Assembly: GCA_910588755.1 (NCBI GenBank)
Contig: CAJUQZ010000007.1
Coordinates: 1-41,627 of the forward strand
DNA: 41,627 nucleotides
Direction: 5' to 3'
Origin: an uncultured Lachnospiraceae bacterium
GTDB taxonomy: Bacteria > Bacillota > Clostridia > Lachnospirales > Lachnospiraceae
The notes under the pieces: generated by a model
Told to the model about the DNA's origin: nothing
What the model saw: only the letters and a program-made list of their open reading frames with translations
Databases searched by the model: none
Translations under genes and position numbers: made by a program
Shown here: piece by piece, positions 1-8,056 of the stretch
How positions within the stretch are numbered: the first letter of the stretch is position 1
Layout: each line of letters opens with the position of its first letter

Positions 1-799
1 GCGCATGGTCGCGCAGGCGCATCTCCTCCTCCTTGATGCCAAGGCTTATCAGCCAGTCGCGGCAAAACCCGCGCCAGTATTGGAACCATTCAAGATCCGT
101 ACCCGGTTCGCAGAAGAACTCTAGTTCCATCTGTTCAAACTCCCTTGTGCGGAATGTAAAGTTGCCTGGCGTGATCTCATTCCGGAAAGATTTGCCAATC
201 TGGCCAATACCAAACGGAATTTTCTTTCTGGAGGTCCTCTGTACATTCTTAAAGTTCACAAAAATACCCTGCGCTGTCTCCGGCCGCAGATATACAGTGT
301 TTTTGGCATCCTCCGTGACACCCTGAAACGTCTTGAACATCAGGTTAAACTGTCTGATATCCGTAAAATTGTGCTTGCCACAGCCTGGACAGGGAATATT
401 TTTCTCCTCGATAAAATTCTTCATCTCCTCCTGTGAAAAGGCATCTATCGGCTTTTCCAAAGAAATCCCATGTTCGCCTGCATAATCCTCAATCAGCTTG
501 TCCGCGCGAAACCGCTCATGACATTCCCTACAATCCATCAGGGGATCGGAAAAACCGCCAAGATGTCCTGATGCAACCCACGTCTGTGGATTCATCAAAA
601 TCGCGCAGTCCACACCTACATTGTATGGATTCTCCATGATAAATTTCTGCCACCATGCCCTTTTTACGTTATTTTTTAACTCGACACCGAGATTTCCATA
701 ATCCCATGTGTTTGCAAGCCCACCGTAAATCTCAGAGCCTGGATACACGAATCCCCTGCTTTTTGATAGCGCTACAATTTTGTCCAATGTCTTTTCCAT
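1..799 (-). CDS. glyS: Glycyl-tRNA synthetase (single-chain type), 5' part only
   Basis: Charges tRNA-Gly with glycine in the cytoplasm; this is the homodimeric class II enzyme, not the alpha/beta form. The first 266 codons are in the window and the gene continues past base 1. Reading from the ATG at 799, the N-terminus starts MEKTLDKIVALSKSRGF, followed by the GlyRS-typical GGLANTWDYGNLG. Two cysteine pairs (CRECH and CPGCG) look like the zinc-binding insertion of this family. LRPETAQGIFVNF and GIGQIGKSFRNEITP are class II catalytic-core signatures (motif 2 region). The ribosome binding site AGGAG lies just upstream of the ATG. It sits 40 bp below the lipoprotein gene and is probably the last gene of the era-recO transcript, an order common in Clostridia. 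Identification is firm; only the 3' end is unseen. Confidence 0.96.
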   Translation of the reverse strand, partial: MEKTLDKIVALSKSRGFVYPGSEIYGGLANTWDYGNLGVELKNNVKRAWWQKFIMENPYNVGVDCAILMNPQTWVASGHLGGFSDPLMDCRECHERFRADKLIEDYAGEHGISLEKPIDAFSQEEMKNFIEEKNIPCPGCGKHNFTDIRQFNLMFKTFQGVTEDAKNTVYLRPETAQGIFVNFKNVQRTSRKKIPFGIGQIGKSFRNEITPGNFTFRTREFEQMELEFFCEPGTDLEWFQYWRGFCRDWLISLGIKEEEMRLRDHA

Positions 800-839
800 T
801 TCAAGTTCTCCTAATCTCTTTTGATTTTATATTTTGGTT

Positions 840-1496
840 TTATTTGAAAACAATAATCCGATAACCATTTGTCAGCTCCATATAGGCGCTCTTTTTCCCA
901 GATGCAGTGATGCCATCACTTACATACAAAATCTCATCGAAACAATTGACACGGATCTGTTCAACGATTGTGTCCTCCATTCCCTCGACGATCTGAATTA
1001 CAATGTGGCTGTCACCCATTCCAAGCAGCTCAGACTTTGAAATCTCCGTATTGTCCGACACGGATCTCAGCGTGACGTTGAGGTCAAAACCTGCCATATT
1101 GGCATCCCTGATTGTCCCTGCAAAAAAATTTTCCCCGTTAAATCCTGCATAGGCCTGATAATCCCCATATTCTATGAGTACATTTACCATGCTGTCTTTT
1201 ACCTTGAGATTTTTTAGTTTGATCTTTGCCGTCTCATGGGCTGATGTGTACGCATCTATATCTGTCTCAATCATAGACTTTAATCCGTCTTCATCATAAT
1301 AGCTCTCGCCAAAGCCCTCCACAATCGTGTTTGTAATGCTGCCATCCTTCTCAACCGATACCGAGGTCGTCGTTGTCGCTAGCTCGTCTGTGACCTCTTT
1401 GCTGTCCTGATTGTCTTGCTGGATCACTTCCCCGCACGCAGTCAGTCCCAGCACGCCAAGACATGCAATCAGAATGATTGATTTTCCTATCCTCAT
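840..1496 (-). CDS. Predicted lipoprotein of unknown function
   Basis: A 218-residue protein with a signal peptide and lipobox: MRIGKS, a hydrophobic stretch, then LTAC with the lipidated cysteine near residue 21. It should therefore be anchored to the outer face of the membrane. The mature part begins with a Gln/Asp/Thr/Ser-rich linker and continues as a mixed alpha/beta domain with no motif I recognise. A GTG at 1508 in the same frame is also possible, but the ATG at 1496 is preferred because AAGGTGG lies at proper spacing before it and overlaps that GTG. It lies between recO and glyS with short gaps on both sides, so it is probably co-transcribed with them, although nothing suggests a role in repair or translation. 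Confidence 0.85.
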   Translation of the reverse strand: MRIGKSIILIACLGVLGLTACGEVIQQDNQDSKEVTDELATTTTSVSVEKDGSITNTIVEGFGESYYDEDGLKSMIETDIDAYTSAHETAKIKLKNLKVKDSMVNVLIEYGDYQAYAGFNGENFFAGTIRDANMAGFDLNVTLRSVSDNTEISKSELLGMGDSHIVIQIVEGMEDTIVEQIRVNCFDEILYVSDGITASGKKSAYMELTNGYRIIVFK

Positions 1497-1541
1497 AACT
1501 TTTTCCACCTTAATCTTTATACGCGTTTTATTATATACAAC

Positions 1542-2204
1542 TTATTCAATATTTTCAAGTATTTCAAGACTTTTAAAATTCCTGTCCATTGTCCTTTTGC
1601 ATATGTTCCTGCTGTAATGTCCTAATTCTTCCAATATATCTGCCTTTACATGAAATGAAAAAAGTTTTTCCACAGGCGTTTTCATTATGTAATCAACCGT
1701 GTAGGCGGTGGCATCCAAAAGCTGGTCCTTCTCATTTGGTCCTGGAAATTCCCCGTTGATCATGATGGATTTTAACTCGAAAATGTATCTCACAAGCCTG
1801 TTGTCAAAATTGGGTGCTGCCAGTGCACGGAGTGACTGATAGACCAGCTTGAGCATTCCAGTCTCGTCATTGTTCTCCCTCGTGTAATAATCACAGATCT
1901 CCAGAAAATACATTCCATAGTAGGCGCCTGAAAAATCCTGCCTGAGCGCCTCGAAATAATTGGTGATCTCCGCATCGGCCATTGTGTACGCATTTCTGCC
2001 GGCATAGAGCTTAAACTGTCCAAATGAAAAAGGGTTTGTAGGCGCCATCAGCCTGTTGCCCGGGCGCCTCGAACCCCTGGCAAAGGCTGATATCTTACCT
2101 CTCTCTCTCGTCAAGAGTACTACTCTTCTATCGTACTCTCCCATCGGTTCTGCCTTGATAACGATTCCTGTCAGTATCACGAAATCCTGTATTCCCGCGC
2201 TCAT
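1542..2204 (-). CDS. recO: DNA repair protein RecO
   Basis: RecO is the recombination mediator that, with RecR, loads RecA on SSB-coated single-stranded DNA in the RecF pathway. The 220-residue protein has the N-terminal OB-fold region (VILTGIVIKAEPMGEYDRRV, then LLTRERGKISAFARGSRRP), the most recognisable RecO signature, followed by the helical domain with the family's YYGMYFLEICDYY-type segment. I chose the ATG at 2204 because GGGAG precedes it. A GTG at 2225 in the same frame has no better site. The CxxC zinc motif seen in some RecO proteins is absent. The gene lies downstream of era and a YqzL-like gene, the usual Firmicutes arrangement, and overlaps the latter by 77 bp. The length is slightly short for the family (about 240-260). 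Confidence 0.93.
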   Translation of the reverse strand: MSAGIQDFVILTGIVIKAEPMGEYDRRVVLLTRERGKISAFARGSRRPGNRLMAPTNPFSFGQFKLYAGRNAYTMADAEITNYFEALRQDFSGAYYGMYFLEICDYYTRENNDETGMLKLVYQSLRALAAPNFDNRLVRYIFELKSIMINGEFPGPNEKDQLLDATAYTVDYIMKTPVEKLFSFHVKADILEELGHYSRNICKRTMDRNFKSLEILENIE

Positions 2205-2340
2205 GTATCTCTCCCGCCTTACCACTGCCCATGATTGCAGTCATGGACATAGTCTCCTCCATCTCAGGATGCCCCTTGTAAGCCAGATAATCGTATACCT
2301 GTCCTGTCTGCATAAACCGGCTCCATCCATCCTCGTGCAT
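2128..2340 (-). CDS. YqzL-like small protein overlapping recO
   Basis: A 70-residue frame whose first part, MHEDGWSRFMQTGQVYDYLA, fits the pattern of the Firmicutes YqzL family (short proteins with a W-x-x-F-x-x-TG-x-x-x-x-YL core, encoded directly upstream of recO). The match rests on that pattern and on position between era and recO. An in-frame TAG sits directly before the ATG, so this is the only sensible ATG start; AGGGA lies 7-8 bases upstream. The last 25 codons overlap the start of recO in another frame, and the residues there (rich in Arg, Gly and Asp) look unconstrained, as expected when recO dictates the bases. YqzL proteins have no assigned function. This could also be a chance frame, but the N-terminal match argues against that. 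Confidence 0.55.
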   Translation of the reverse strand: MHEDGWSRFMQTGQVYDYLAYKGHPEMEETMSMTAIMGSGKAGEIHERGNTGFRDTDRNRYQGRTDGRVR

Positions 2341-2517
2341 CTACTGTCCCTGCCCTTTCTGTATCCCGCACAGACGCCAGCTTCCCGTGAACCTGCACCT
2401 CTGAACGATATTTGCATTGATGACAAAGGCTTTTGGTGTGGTCCCTGCCTTCAATGTTTACATAATTAGGGTGTGCTTATGGGACAATTTTATTCATTCG
2501 ATTTTACTCATTCATTT

Positions 2518-3429
2518 TTATTCATTCGTTTCATTTTCTTTTGGATCATAGCCAAAATTTTTTATCAGAAAGTCACTGTCGCGCCAGTCCTTTTTCACCT
2601 TAACCCACAGCTGGAGGTTGACATGCCGCTCGAGCAGCTCCTCGATTTCCGGTCGCGCCAGGCTGCCGATCTTTTTGAGCATGACGCCGCCTTTGCCGAT
2701 GATGATGCCCTTGTGCGAATCCTTTTCGCAGATGACTGTAGCGTTGATATCAACGATCTTTTTCCTGTATTTCATGGACTCGATCACAACAGCCACACCA
2801 TGCGGTATCTCCTCATCGACGCTGCGAAGCACCTTCTCACGGATCAGCTCCGCCACGATCTGCCGCGTGGGCTGGTCTGTGATAGTATCCTCATCGTAAA
2901 ATGCCGGGCCGTATGGCAGGTATTTCATGATCTGTGCGATGAGCACATCGGTATTGTCCTTCTTCAGTGCGGACACCGGGACAATCTCCGCAAAATCAAG
3001 CGCTTTCCGATATGTGTCAATGTATCCCAGAAGCTGCTCCTTCTTCACAGTATCAATCTTGTTGATAACCAATATAATAGGTGCTTTTACATTTTTTAGC
3101 TGCTCTATAATATGCTGTTCACCCGCGCCGATGTAGTCCGTTGGCTCCACCAACCATAAAATGACATCCACTTCCCGCAGACTATGCTCTGCCACATTGA
3201 CCATATAATCGCCTAGCTTATTCTTCGCCTTGTGAATCCCCGGTGTATCGACAAAGATAATTTGTCCCTCGTCAGAAGTATACACTGTCTGTATGCGGTT
3301 TCTGGTGGTCTGCGGTTTTTTTGATGTGATGGCGATTTTCTGTCCGATCAGACAGTTCATCAGCGTCGATTTCCCCACATTTGGCCTTCCAATCAGCGCT
3401 GCAAAGCCCGACTTGTACTTATTATCCAT
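2518..3429 (-). CDS. era: GTPase Era
   Basis: Essential ribosome-assembly GTPase that binds the 3' end of 16S rRNA during 30S maturation. The 303-residue protein shows G1 GRPNVGKS at 14-21, G3 DTPG at 61-64, G4 NKID at 123-126 and G5 SAL near 153-155. The C-terminal KH domain carries the GKGG loop at 245-248, followed by the standard Era ending (LWVKVKKDWRDSDFLIKNFG). AAGGAG precedes the ATG at 3429; an upstream alternative at 3462 would add an unconserved tail with no good ribosome binding site. It starts 48 bp after the M16C peptidase gene and leads into the YqzL-like gene and recO after a 177-bp gap that shows no gene or terminator. Confidence 0.98.
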   Translation of the reverse strand: MDNKYKSGFAALIGRPNVGKSTLMNCLIGQKIAITSKKPQTTRNRIQTVYTSDEGQIIFVDTPGIHKAKNKLGDYMVNVAEHSLREVDVILWLVEPTDYIGAGEQHIIEQLKNVKAPIILVINKIDTVKKEQLLGYIDTYRKALDFAEIVPVSALKKDNTDVLIAQIMKYLPYGPAFYDEDTITDQPTRQIVAELIREKVLRSVDEEIPHGVAVVIESMKYRKKIVDINATVICEKDSHKGIIIGKGGVMLKKIGSLARPEIEELLERHVNLQLWVKVKKDWRDSDFLIKNFGYDPKENETNE

Positions 3430-3477
3430 AATACTCCTTTGCTGCGGACGTGTGCTCCGCATGCATATTCCTGTCTG

Positions 3478-6405
3478 TTAATGAAAGAGAGTCTCCACTT
3501 TCATAAACATTTCTTTATTTTCCTCGATTGACTGTCCATTTCCGACCACACACACGACCTCCTGTGACATAACCGCGTCCAGATAGCCAGCCAATGCCCT
3601 AATGCTCTCCTGGCTGCACGTAAGCACTTCATCGCGCTCTCGCTGCACCTCCTCAAAATCAAGGTTTGTCAGATAGGCACTCGAAGAACGGTTTCCCTTG
3701 GCAGCAGGCGTGAGTGGCACGTCCAGATCACTGACTGCCCCTATGATATATTTGGTCATCGTGCGCTCGTCCGCGCTAAATTCCCTTAAATAATCACCCG
3801 TTTTCTCGAATATGTCAACTGTTTTTTTAAGGTTCGGATCCCTGAATGACACCAGGTAGCTGTCCCCTGTCTTGCCAAAGTTGCACATAATGCCGTATGC
3901 GCCGCCCTTCACACGCACGTTGAGCCACAGGTAATCGTATTGCAGCATCACCCGCAAAACCCGCAGCGCGCCTGTGTAGGCGTAGTCTGTACCCGTCATA
4001 TAATTTCCGGCCCTGCACACATACTGAATCTGCGCTGATGTGGAAAATCCCTCGTTTTTCTTCGTTGTGGCAATCTCAAAACGCGCCTTCTTAACAGGTT
4101 CTGTAAAGAACCTTTCCTTCATCGGCATGACAAGATCCGAAATCCGCGCAAAGCCTTCCTCTGTCGCTGTCAGGTCGATCATGAAGTTCTCCGGCCTGAA
4201 TATGCATCTGGCGAGCGCTGTGAGCTTTTCGACTAGTTCTTTCTTATTGCTGTCAAAATCGCTGGTGAGCGTTTCTAGCATACGATAGCATGGCAGGCCG
4301 TTTACCAGCTCTGACACTGCAGCTGTCTCGCTGAAATATGACATGGCCCGCACTGCGGCAAATGTGTGTCCCGCAGCGGTCATATTTCCCTGCATGACGG
4401 ATTTGAGCTCCTCAAGGATTTCAAGGAGCCTGCCCTCGTCCTCAAACTTCGAGCCTGTCATAATCTCTGTCATCAACTCAAATGCCGCCGGAAGCTCATC
4501 GTACATCGCCTTTGTCTTCATCTCAAATGTAAGCTTATACTCGTCGAGCTTCTTTGCGTTGACATAGGTGTTGACACTGCTGATGATATCCCCTGTATGA
4601 ATATTAATCTCGTTGCAGAGCTCCCCATAGCTGTACTTGTCCGTATCTACATAGCCTAGCACATTTTTTAAGATTCCGATATACGAAAACAGCTCTGCCG
4701 GAATATTTGCGGCATCAAAGATCAGCCTGACATAGCCGATACCATTTGTCTGGATATTATGAAATAAGACCTTTGTATCACTGATACTGCGGACCTCGTT
4801 CACAAATCCCTCCGCCTCTTTCTTCATGTCCGCGCGCGCTAACATCGGTATCTTTGCCAGATCCTCCGGCGTGTTCTCCATCTCCTGATACGCACGCAGC
4901 GCCTTTGTCTCCGCTACAATCTGTCCGATCTCCTCGCCTGAAAGTCCGGCCTTGTACCTGGCAAGCCTGTCTGCAAGCTCCTTCTCCTCCCTTGCCGTAA
5001 GCCCTTTTTGCGGTGCCACGACAAGAACAGATTTGTGCTGGTTATGGATCAGGTATTTCTCAATCAGTTTTTCATAGTAATCCGTATTGATCTTTTCCTT
5101 TAACCTTTTGAACAGATCGATAGCCTCAATCATATCAAACGGCATATTGTCATCATAGAGCCATGAATCAAACATCTGCAGACCATACATCAGCCCCTTA
5201 GGAAATGAGCCAAAGTCAGCCTCCCTGTACCGAAACTCATAGTAATTTAACCCTGCAAGCAACGACTTTTTGTCGATCCCCTCCTTTACAATACGGGCAA
5301 GCTCACTCTCTATGGTCTGTACAAACGCTTCCTTCTGGGAAGCATTTGCGTTCTTTGCCACAATCGAAAAGTACGGCTGGTAGATGCCATTGTTGTACAC
5401 TGCATAAATCTCTGTGCCGATATTTTTGTGAATCAGCGCAAGCTTTAAGGGCGCCGCAGAAGCGGAACACAGCGCATATTCTAGTATTTCCATTGCATAG
5501 TACAGTTCTTTGTCCAGACTGGTCCCAACAACAGTATTGTATGAAAGATAGGTATTATCCTCTAACGACTCATCCTCCATGATTGGATATTCCTTATATT
5601 TTTCAACCGGTTTTTCAAAGGACTCCTGCTTTGTCAGCGCAGAATCCACCTCTATTCTGTCAAATTGGCTTAGATACTGCTCGTCCATCCATTCGAGCTT
5701 CTCAACCATGTCCATATTTCCATACAGGTAAATATAGCTGTTTGACGGATGGTAATATTTTCCGTGAAACGCAAGGAACTGCTCATACGTAAGCGACGGA
5801 ATCACCTTCGGATCGCCTCCTGACTCCACACCGTATGGCGTATCTGGAAACAGGGAATTGATCACTTCCCTGTCATTGACCTCATCGGGTGACGAGAAAG
5901 CCCCTTTCATTTCATTATAGACCACCCCGTTGAGCGTGAGCGGACTGTCCTCGTCCTCCATCTCATAGTGCCAGCCCTCCTGCTGGAAGATTTTCTTTTC
6001 TTTATATATATTGGGATAAAATACCGCATCCAGATACACATGCATCAGATTTTGAAAATCCTTGTCATTGCAGCTCGCCACAGGATACACTGTCTTGTCA
6101 CTGTATGTCATGGCATTCAAGAATGTATTTAGCGATCCCTTTACCAATTCCACAAAGGGATCCTTTACCGGGAAATCCTTAGAACCACAGAGTAGTGTGT
6201 GTTCTATGATATGTGGCACACCTGTGGAGTCCGTGGGCGGTGTGCGGAAACCGATGTAAAAAACCTTGTTCTCGTCGTCGTTACTCAGAAGCGCGATCCT
6301 TGCACCAGTCTTTTTGTGCCTTAGCAGATAACTCATAGAACCAATATCCTCAATCTGACGCTTCTCAACCACCTCATAAGCCTTTAAGTCCTCAATCTTT
6401 TTCAT
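3478..6405 (-). CDS. M16C-family zinc metallopeptidase (presequence-protease-like)
   Basis: A 975-residue insulinase-superfamily peptidase of the single-chain M16C type, which encloses short peptides in a two-half chamber and cleaves them. The inverted zinc motif HIIEH is at 65-69 (ligands H65 and H69, catalytic base E68), and the third ligand is E165 in NEMKGAFSSPDEV. The second half carries the degenerate, non-catalytic M16 repeats and the M16C-associated domain, ending with the substrate-binding R-x-x-GGAYG-type segment (LNVRVKGGAYGIMC). There is no signal peptide, so it is cytoplasmic and probably degrades free peptides. The start ATG at 6405 is preceded by AGAAAGGA. It lies 27 bp after the 146-residue unknown gene and 48 bp before era. 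The length is normal for the family. Confidence 0.95.
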   Translation of the reverse strand: MKKIEDLKAYEVVEKRQIEDIGSMSYLLRHKKTGARIALLSNDDENKVFYIGFRTPPTDSTGVPHIIEHTLLCGSKDFPVKDPFVELVKGSLNTFLNAMTYSDKTVYPVASCNDKDFQNLMHVYLDAVFYPNIYKEKKIFQQEGWHYEMEDEDSPLTLNGVVYNEMKGAFSSPDEVNDREVINSLFPDTPYGVESGGDPKVIPSLTYEQFLAFHGKYYHPSNSYIYLYGNMDMVEKLEWMDEQYLSQFDRIEVDSALTKQESFEKPVEKYKEYPIMEDESLEDNTYLSYNTVVGTSLDKELYYAMEILEYALCSASAAPLKLALIHKNIGTEIYAVYNNGIYQPYFSIVAKNANASQKEAFVQTIESELARIVKEGIDKKSLLAGLNYYEFRYREADFGSFPKGLMYGLQMFDSWLYDDNMPFDMIEAIDLFKRLKEKINTDYYEKLIEKYLIHNQHKSVLVVAPQKGLTAREEKELADRLARYKAGLSGEEIGQIVAETKALRAYQEMENTPEDLAKIPMLARADMKKEAEGFVNEVRSISDTKVLFHNIQTNGIGYVRLIFDAANIPAELFSYIGILKNVLGYVDTDKYSYGELCNEINIHTGDIISSVNTYVNAKKLDEYKLTFEMKTKAMYDELPAAFELMTEIMTGSKFEDEGRLLEILEELKSVMQGNMTAAGHTFAAVRAMSYFSETAAVSELVNGLPCYRMLETLTSDFDSNKKELVEKLTALARCIFRPENFMIDLTATEEGFARISDLVMPMKERFFTEPVKKARFEIATTKKNEGFSTSAQIQYVCRAGNYMTGTDYAYTGALRVLRVMLQYDYLWLNVRVKGGAYGIMCNFGKTGDSYLVSFRDPNLKKTVDIFEKTGDYLREFSADERTMTKYIIGAVSDLDVPLTPAAKGNRSSSAYLTNLDFEEVQRERDEVLTCSQESIRALAGYLDAVMSQEVVCVVGNGQSIEENKEMFMKVETLFH

Positions 6406-6432
6406 AATAAAATCCTTTCTCCATTAATATTT

Positions 6433-6873
6433 TTAAATGCTCAATACCATCAGCGCAAGCTTTGAAACCGAAATATCCTCAATCATCATATCCCCACTGC
6501 GTACCTGGTCCGGGCACTCGCTGCAAAACTTTTTAAGCGGGTACGCTTTGTGAACCCATTTTTCCTTGATTTTCCCGCCAATTCCTTTTTTTGATTCTTT
6601 GTAACAGACACGCACTGTCAGCTTCAACTGCTCAAAGATACGATATGAAAATTCCTTCTCCGAAATCTGTAGGAGATGGTCTGTCATCTTCCTGTCAAGC
6701 GCTGTGTCCCTTGCGATATGGGCGCTGATCACAGCCTTGAATTTAAACGGAATATCGTCCTTGTCCATCATTTCTGCATAGGTCAGCTCCCTGCCAAAAT
6801 AGACGCAATTCGTGTCCTGAATCACATATTTAAAATCATTATTGTTAAACTCATTATTATCTGGTGTCCCCAT
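6433..6873 (-). CDS. Conserved-looking hypothetical protein, 146 residues
   Basis: I do not recognise this protein. It is soluble, with no signal peptide or membrane segment. It opens with an Asn-rich stretch, contains a segment that may be a helix pair (residues about 40-90) and a Lys/Gly-rich loop, then a cysteine pair in KKFCSECPD, which could bind a metal or form a disulfide but is not backed by a second pair. A cysteine also occurs in each of DTNCVYF and VRVCYKES. The ATG at 6873 has GGAG six bases upstream; a TTG at 6885 directly follows a stop and is a weaker choice. It is 29 bp downstream of the sigma-like gene and 27 bp upstream of the M16C peptidase gene, so it is very likely co-transcribed with both. 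Confidence 0.75.
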   Translation of the reverse strand: MGTPDNNEFNNNDFKYVIQDTNCVYFGRELTYAEMMDKDDIPFKFKAVISAHIARDTALDRKMTDHLLQISEKEFSYRIFEQLKLTVRVCYKESKKGIGGKIKEKWVHKAYPLKKFCSECPDQVRSGDMMIEDISVSKLALMVLSI

Positions 6874-6902
6874 ACCTGTCTCCAACTATATCTGTATTGT
6901 AG

Positions 6903-7655
6903 TTATTTCCCGCTCCCTGCAGCTTCTATATATGCAATGGTGTCCGCAGAAAAATTTACTGCCTCCCGCACTTCCTCCTCCGTGATGCCCAGCTCGTCTG
7001 CTACCTCTTTGACGGTAACTTTTCTAAGAAGGGTGTCATACAGTTCTCTTGCCTTGTCATTCACTTCATTGACTCTGTCTAGCACATTCTCGTCGATCTG
7101 GCGGTTGTCAGAATCCTCACTGATCAGTTCTTCCATCGCATCCATAATCATCCTGCCTATAAAGCCTTCCACCTCGTCGATACCATCCACGCATTCTAGC
7201 ATAGTCACAGCTGTGGCGGCCGCGACATTTCCCTCGCCGATCAGATCTTCCACAAATACCCCCTGTCCCGCGTAGAGTTTGGAAATCTCAACTACCTGTG
7301 GCAGAAAAATCTCCACCAGCTTTGCCTGCGCATCACTATCCCCTGCAAGGGCCGACATAATCACAGCGCGCTTTTCCCCGTCTGATACCGGCGGACACTC
7401 CCGTAATTCCTGTAGATACATCTCCAAAAAATTGACATCGTCACCCGACAGATTGTCCTCGGTATCACCGGGCTCGTCGATTCCAATATGATGACTGCGG
7501 AAATACTCATGGATTAACGCCAGCTTGTCGTCATCTAACTGCCACTGGCCAAAAGCCTCGCTGATCTGCTCACTTCTTAGCATATTCCCCTGAACCCGCG
7601 CAGTATCACGCAGTTCTTCAAGTATATTGGCGAAATTAATCTGATTTTGTTCCAT
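6903..7655 (-). CDS. Sigma-70-like protein lacking promoter-reading regions
   Basis: A 250-residue protein that follows the sigma-70 layout part of the way. Residues 1-55 resemble region 1.1 (QGNMLRSEQISEAF...). About 70-140 match regions 1.2 to 2.2: FLEMYLQELRECPPVSDGEK, then a GDSDAQAKLVEIFLPQVVEI segment and DLIGEGNVAAATAV, the equivalent of the core-binding DLIQEGN motif. The segment that should hold regions 2.3/2.4 (the aromatic DNA-melting and -10 reading residues) reads VEGFIGRMIMDAMEELI, without the aromatic/basic residues. About 205-240 (VTVKEVADELGITEEEVREA) resembles region 3. Region 4, which reads -35, is absent. The protein is very acidic. I infer it may bind RNA polymerase core without recognising promoters; the family function is not known to me. 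It lies 32 bp after the 85-residue gene. Confidence 0.75.
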   Translation of the reverse strand: MEQNQINFANILEELRDTARVQGNMLRSEQISEAFGQWQLDDDKLALIHEYFRSHHIGIDEPGDTEDNLSGDDVNFLEMYLQELRECPPVSDGEKRAVIMSALAGDSDAQAKLVEIFLPQVVEISKLYAGQGVFVEDLIGEGNVAAATAVTMLECVDGIDEVEGFIGRMIMDAMEELISEDSDNRQIDENVLDRVNEVNDKARELYDTLLRKVTVKEVADELGITEEEVREAVNFSADTIAYIEAAGSGK

Positions 7656-7687
7656 TCGCTTCTATTGTCCCCCACTAAATTTTCATT

Positions 7688-7945
7688 CTACATTGACCAT
7701 CGTTCTGTCCGATACCCCGTTAAATCTGTGATCTTTCCATCACGAATATTCTGGGCTAATTCCCTGGCCGGTTCTTCCAGATATTCATTCTCGCAAAAAA
7801 GCTGTAACTGCCTTTGCTTGCCGAGCTTTGTCGTATAAGCCACATTGACACCAAACCGCTGTGACGCAGGATTTTTAGAGTGAAACACCATCAAAACTTT
7901 AATTTCCTGCTCCGCACCGTCAATTTTTACTGTTACTTTCTGCAT
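7688..7945 (-). CDS. Small hypothetical protein, 85 residues
   Basis: Unrecognised. The start ATG at 7945 has a strong GGGGGAG ribosome binding site, which supports a real gene. It looks like a compact alpha/beta protein: two N-terminal beta strands (MQKVTVKID, IKVLMVF), further strands around VNVAYTTKLG and RQLQLFCEN, and one helix (EYLEEPARELAQNI), ending in a charged tail. There is no membrane segment or signal peptide. It lies between the rhomboid-like gene (111 bp upstream) and the sigma-like gene (32 bp downstream), so it may serve one of these. The gap upstream has no clear terminator. Confidence 0.7.
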   Translation of the reverse strand: MQKVTVKIDGAEQEIKVLMVFHSKNPASQRFGVNVAYTTKLGKQRQLQLFCENEYLEEPARELAQNIRDGKITDLTGYRTERWSM

Positions 7946-8056
7946 GTGCTCCCCCTGTTCATTTACTTCATCCGATAAATTCTACCTGCGTCATCCTCTT
8001 TTTAAAGAACTGTTTAATCAGGATTGTAAAAGCATTAATTTTGTACGATAAAAAAC

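Noticed and set aside
2241..2426. 61-codon minus-strand frame between era and recO
   Set aside because: It overlaps the YqzL-like frame, is Arg/Cys-rich without a pattern, and has no ribosome binding site.
2473..3099. 208-codon plus-strand frame across era
   Set aside because: It is the antisense shadow of era, whose motifs are unambiguous.
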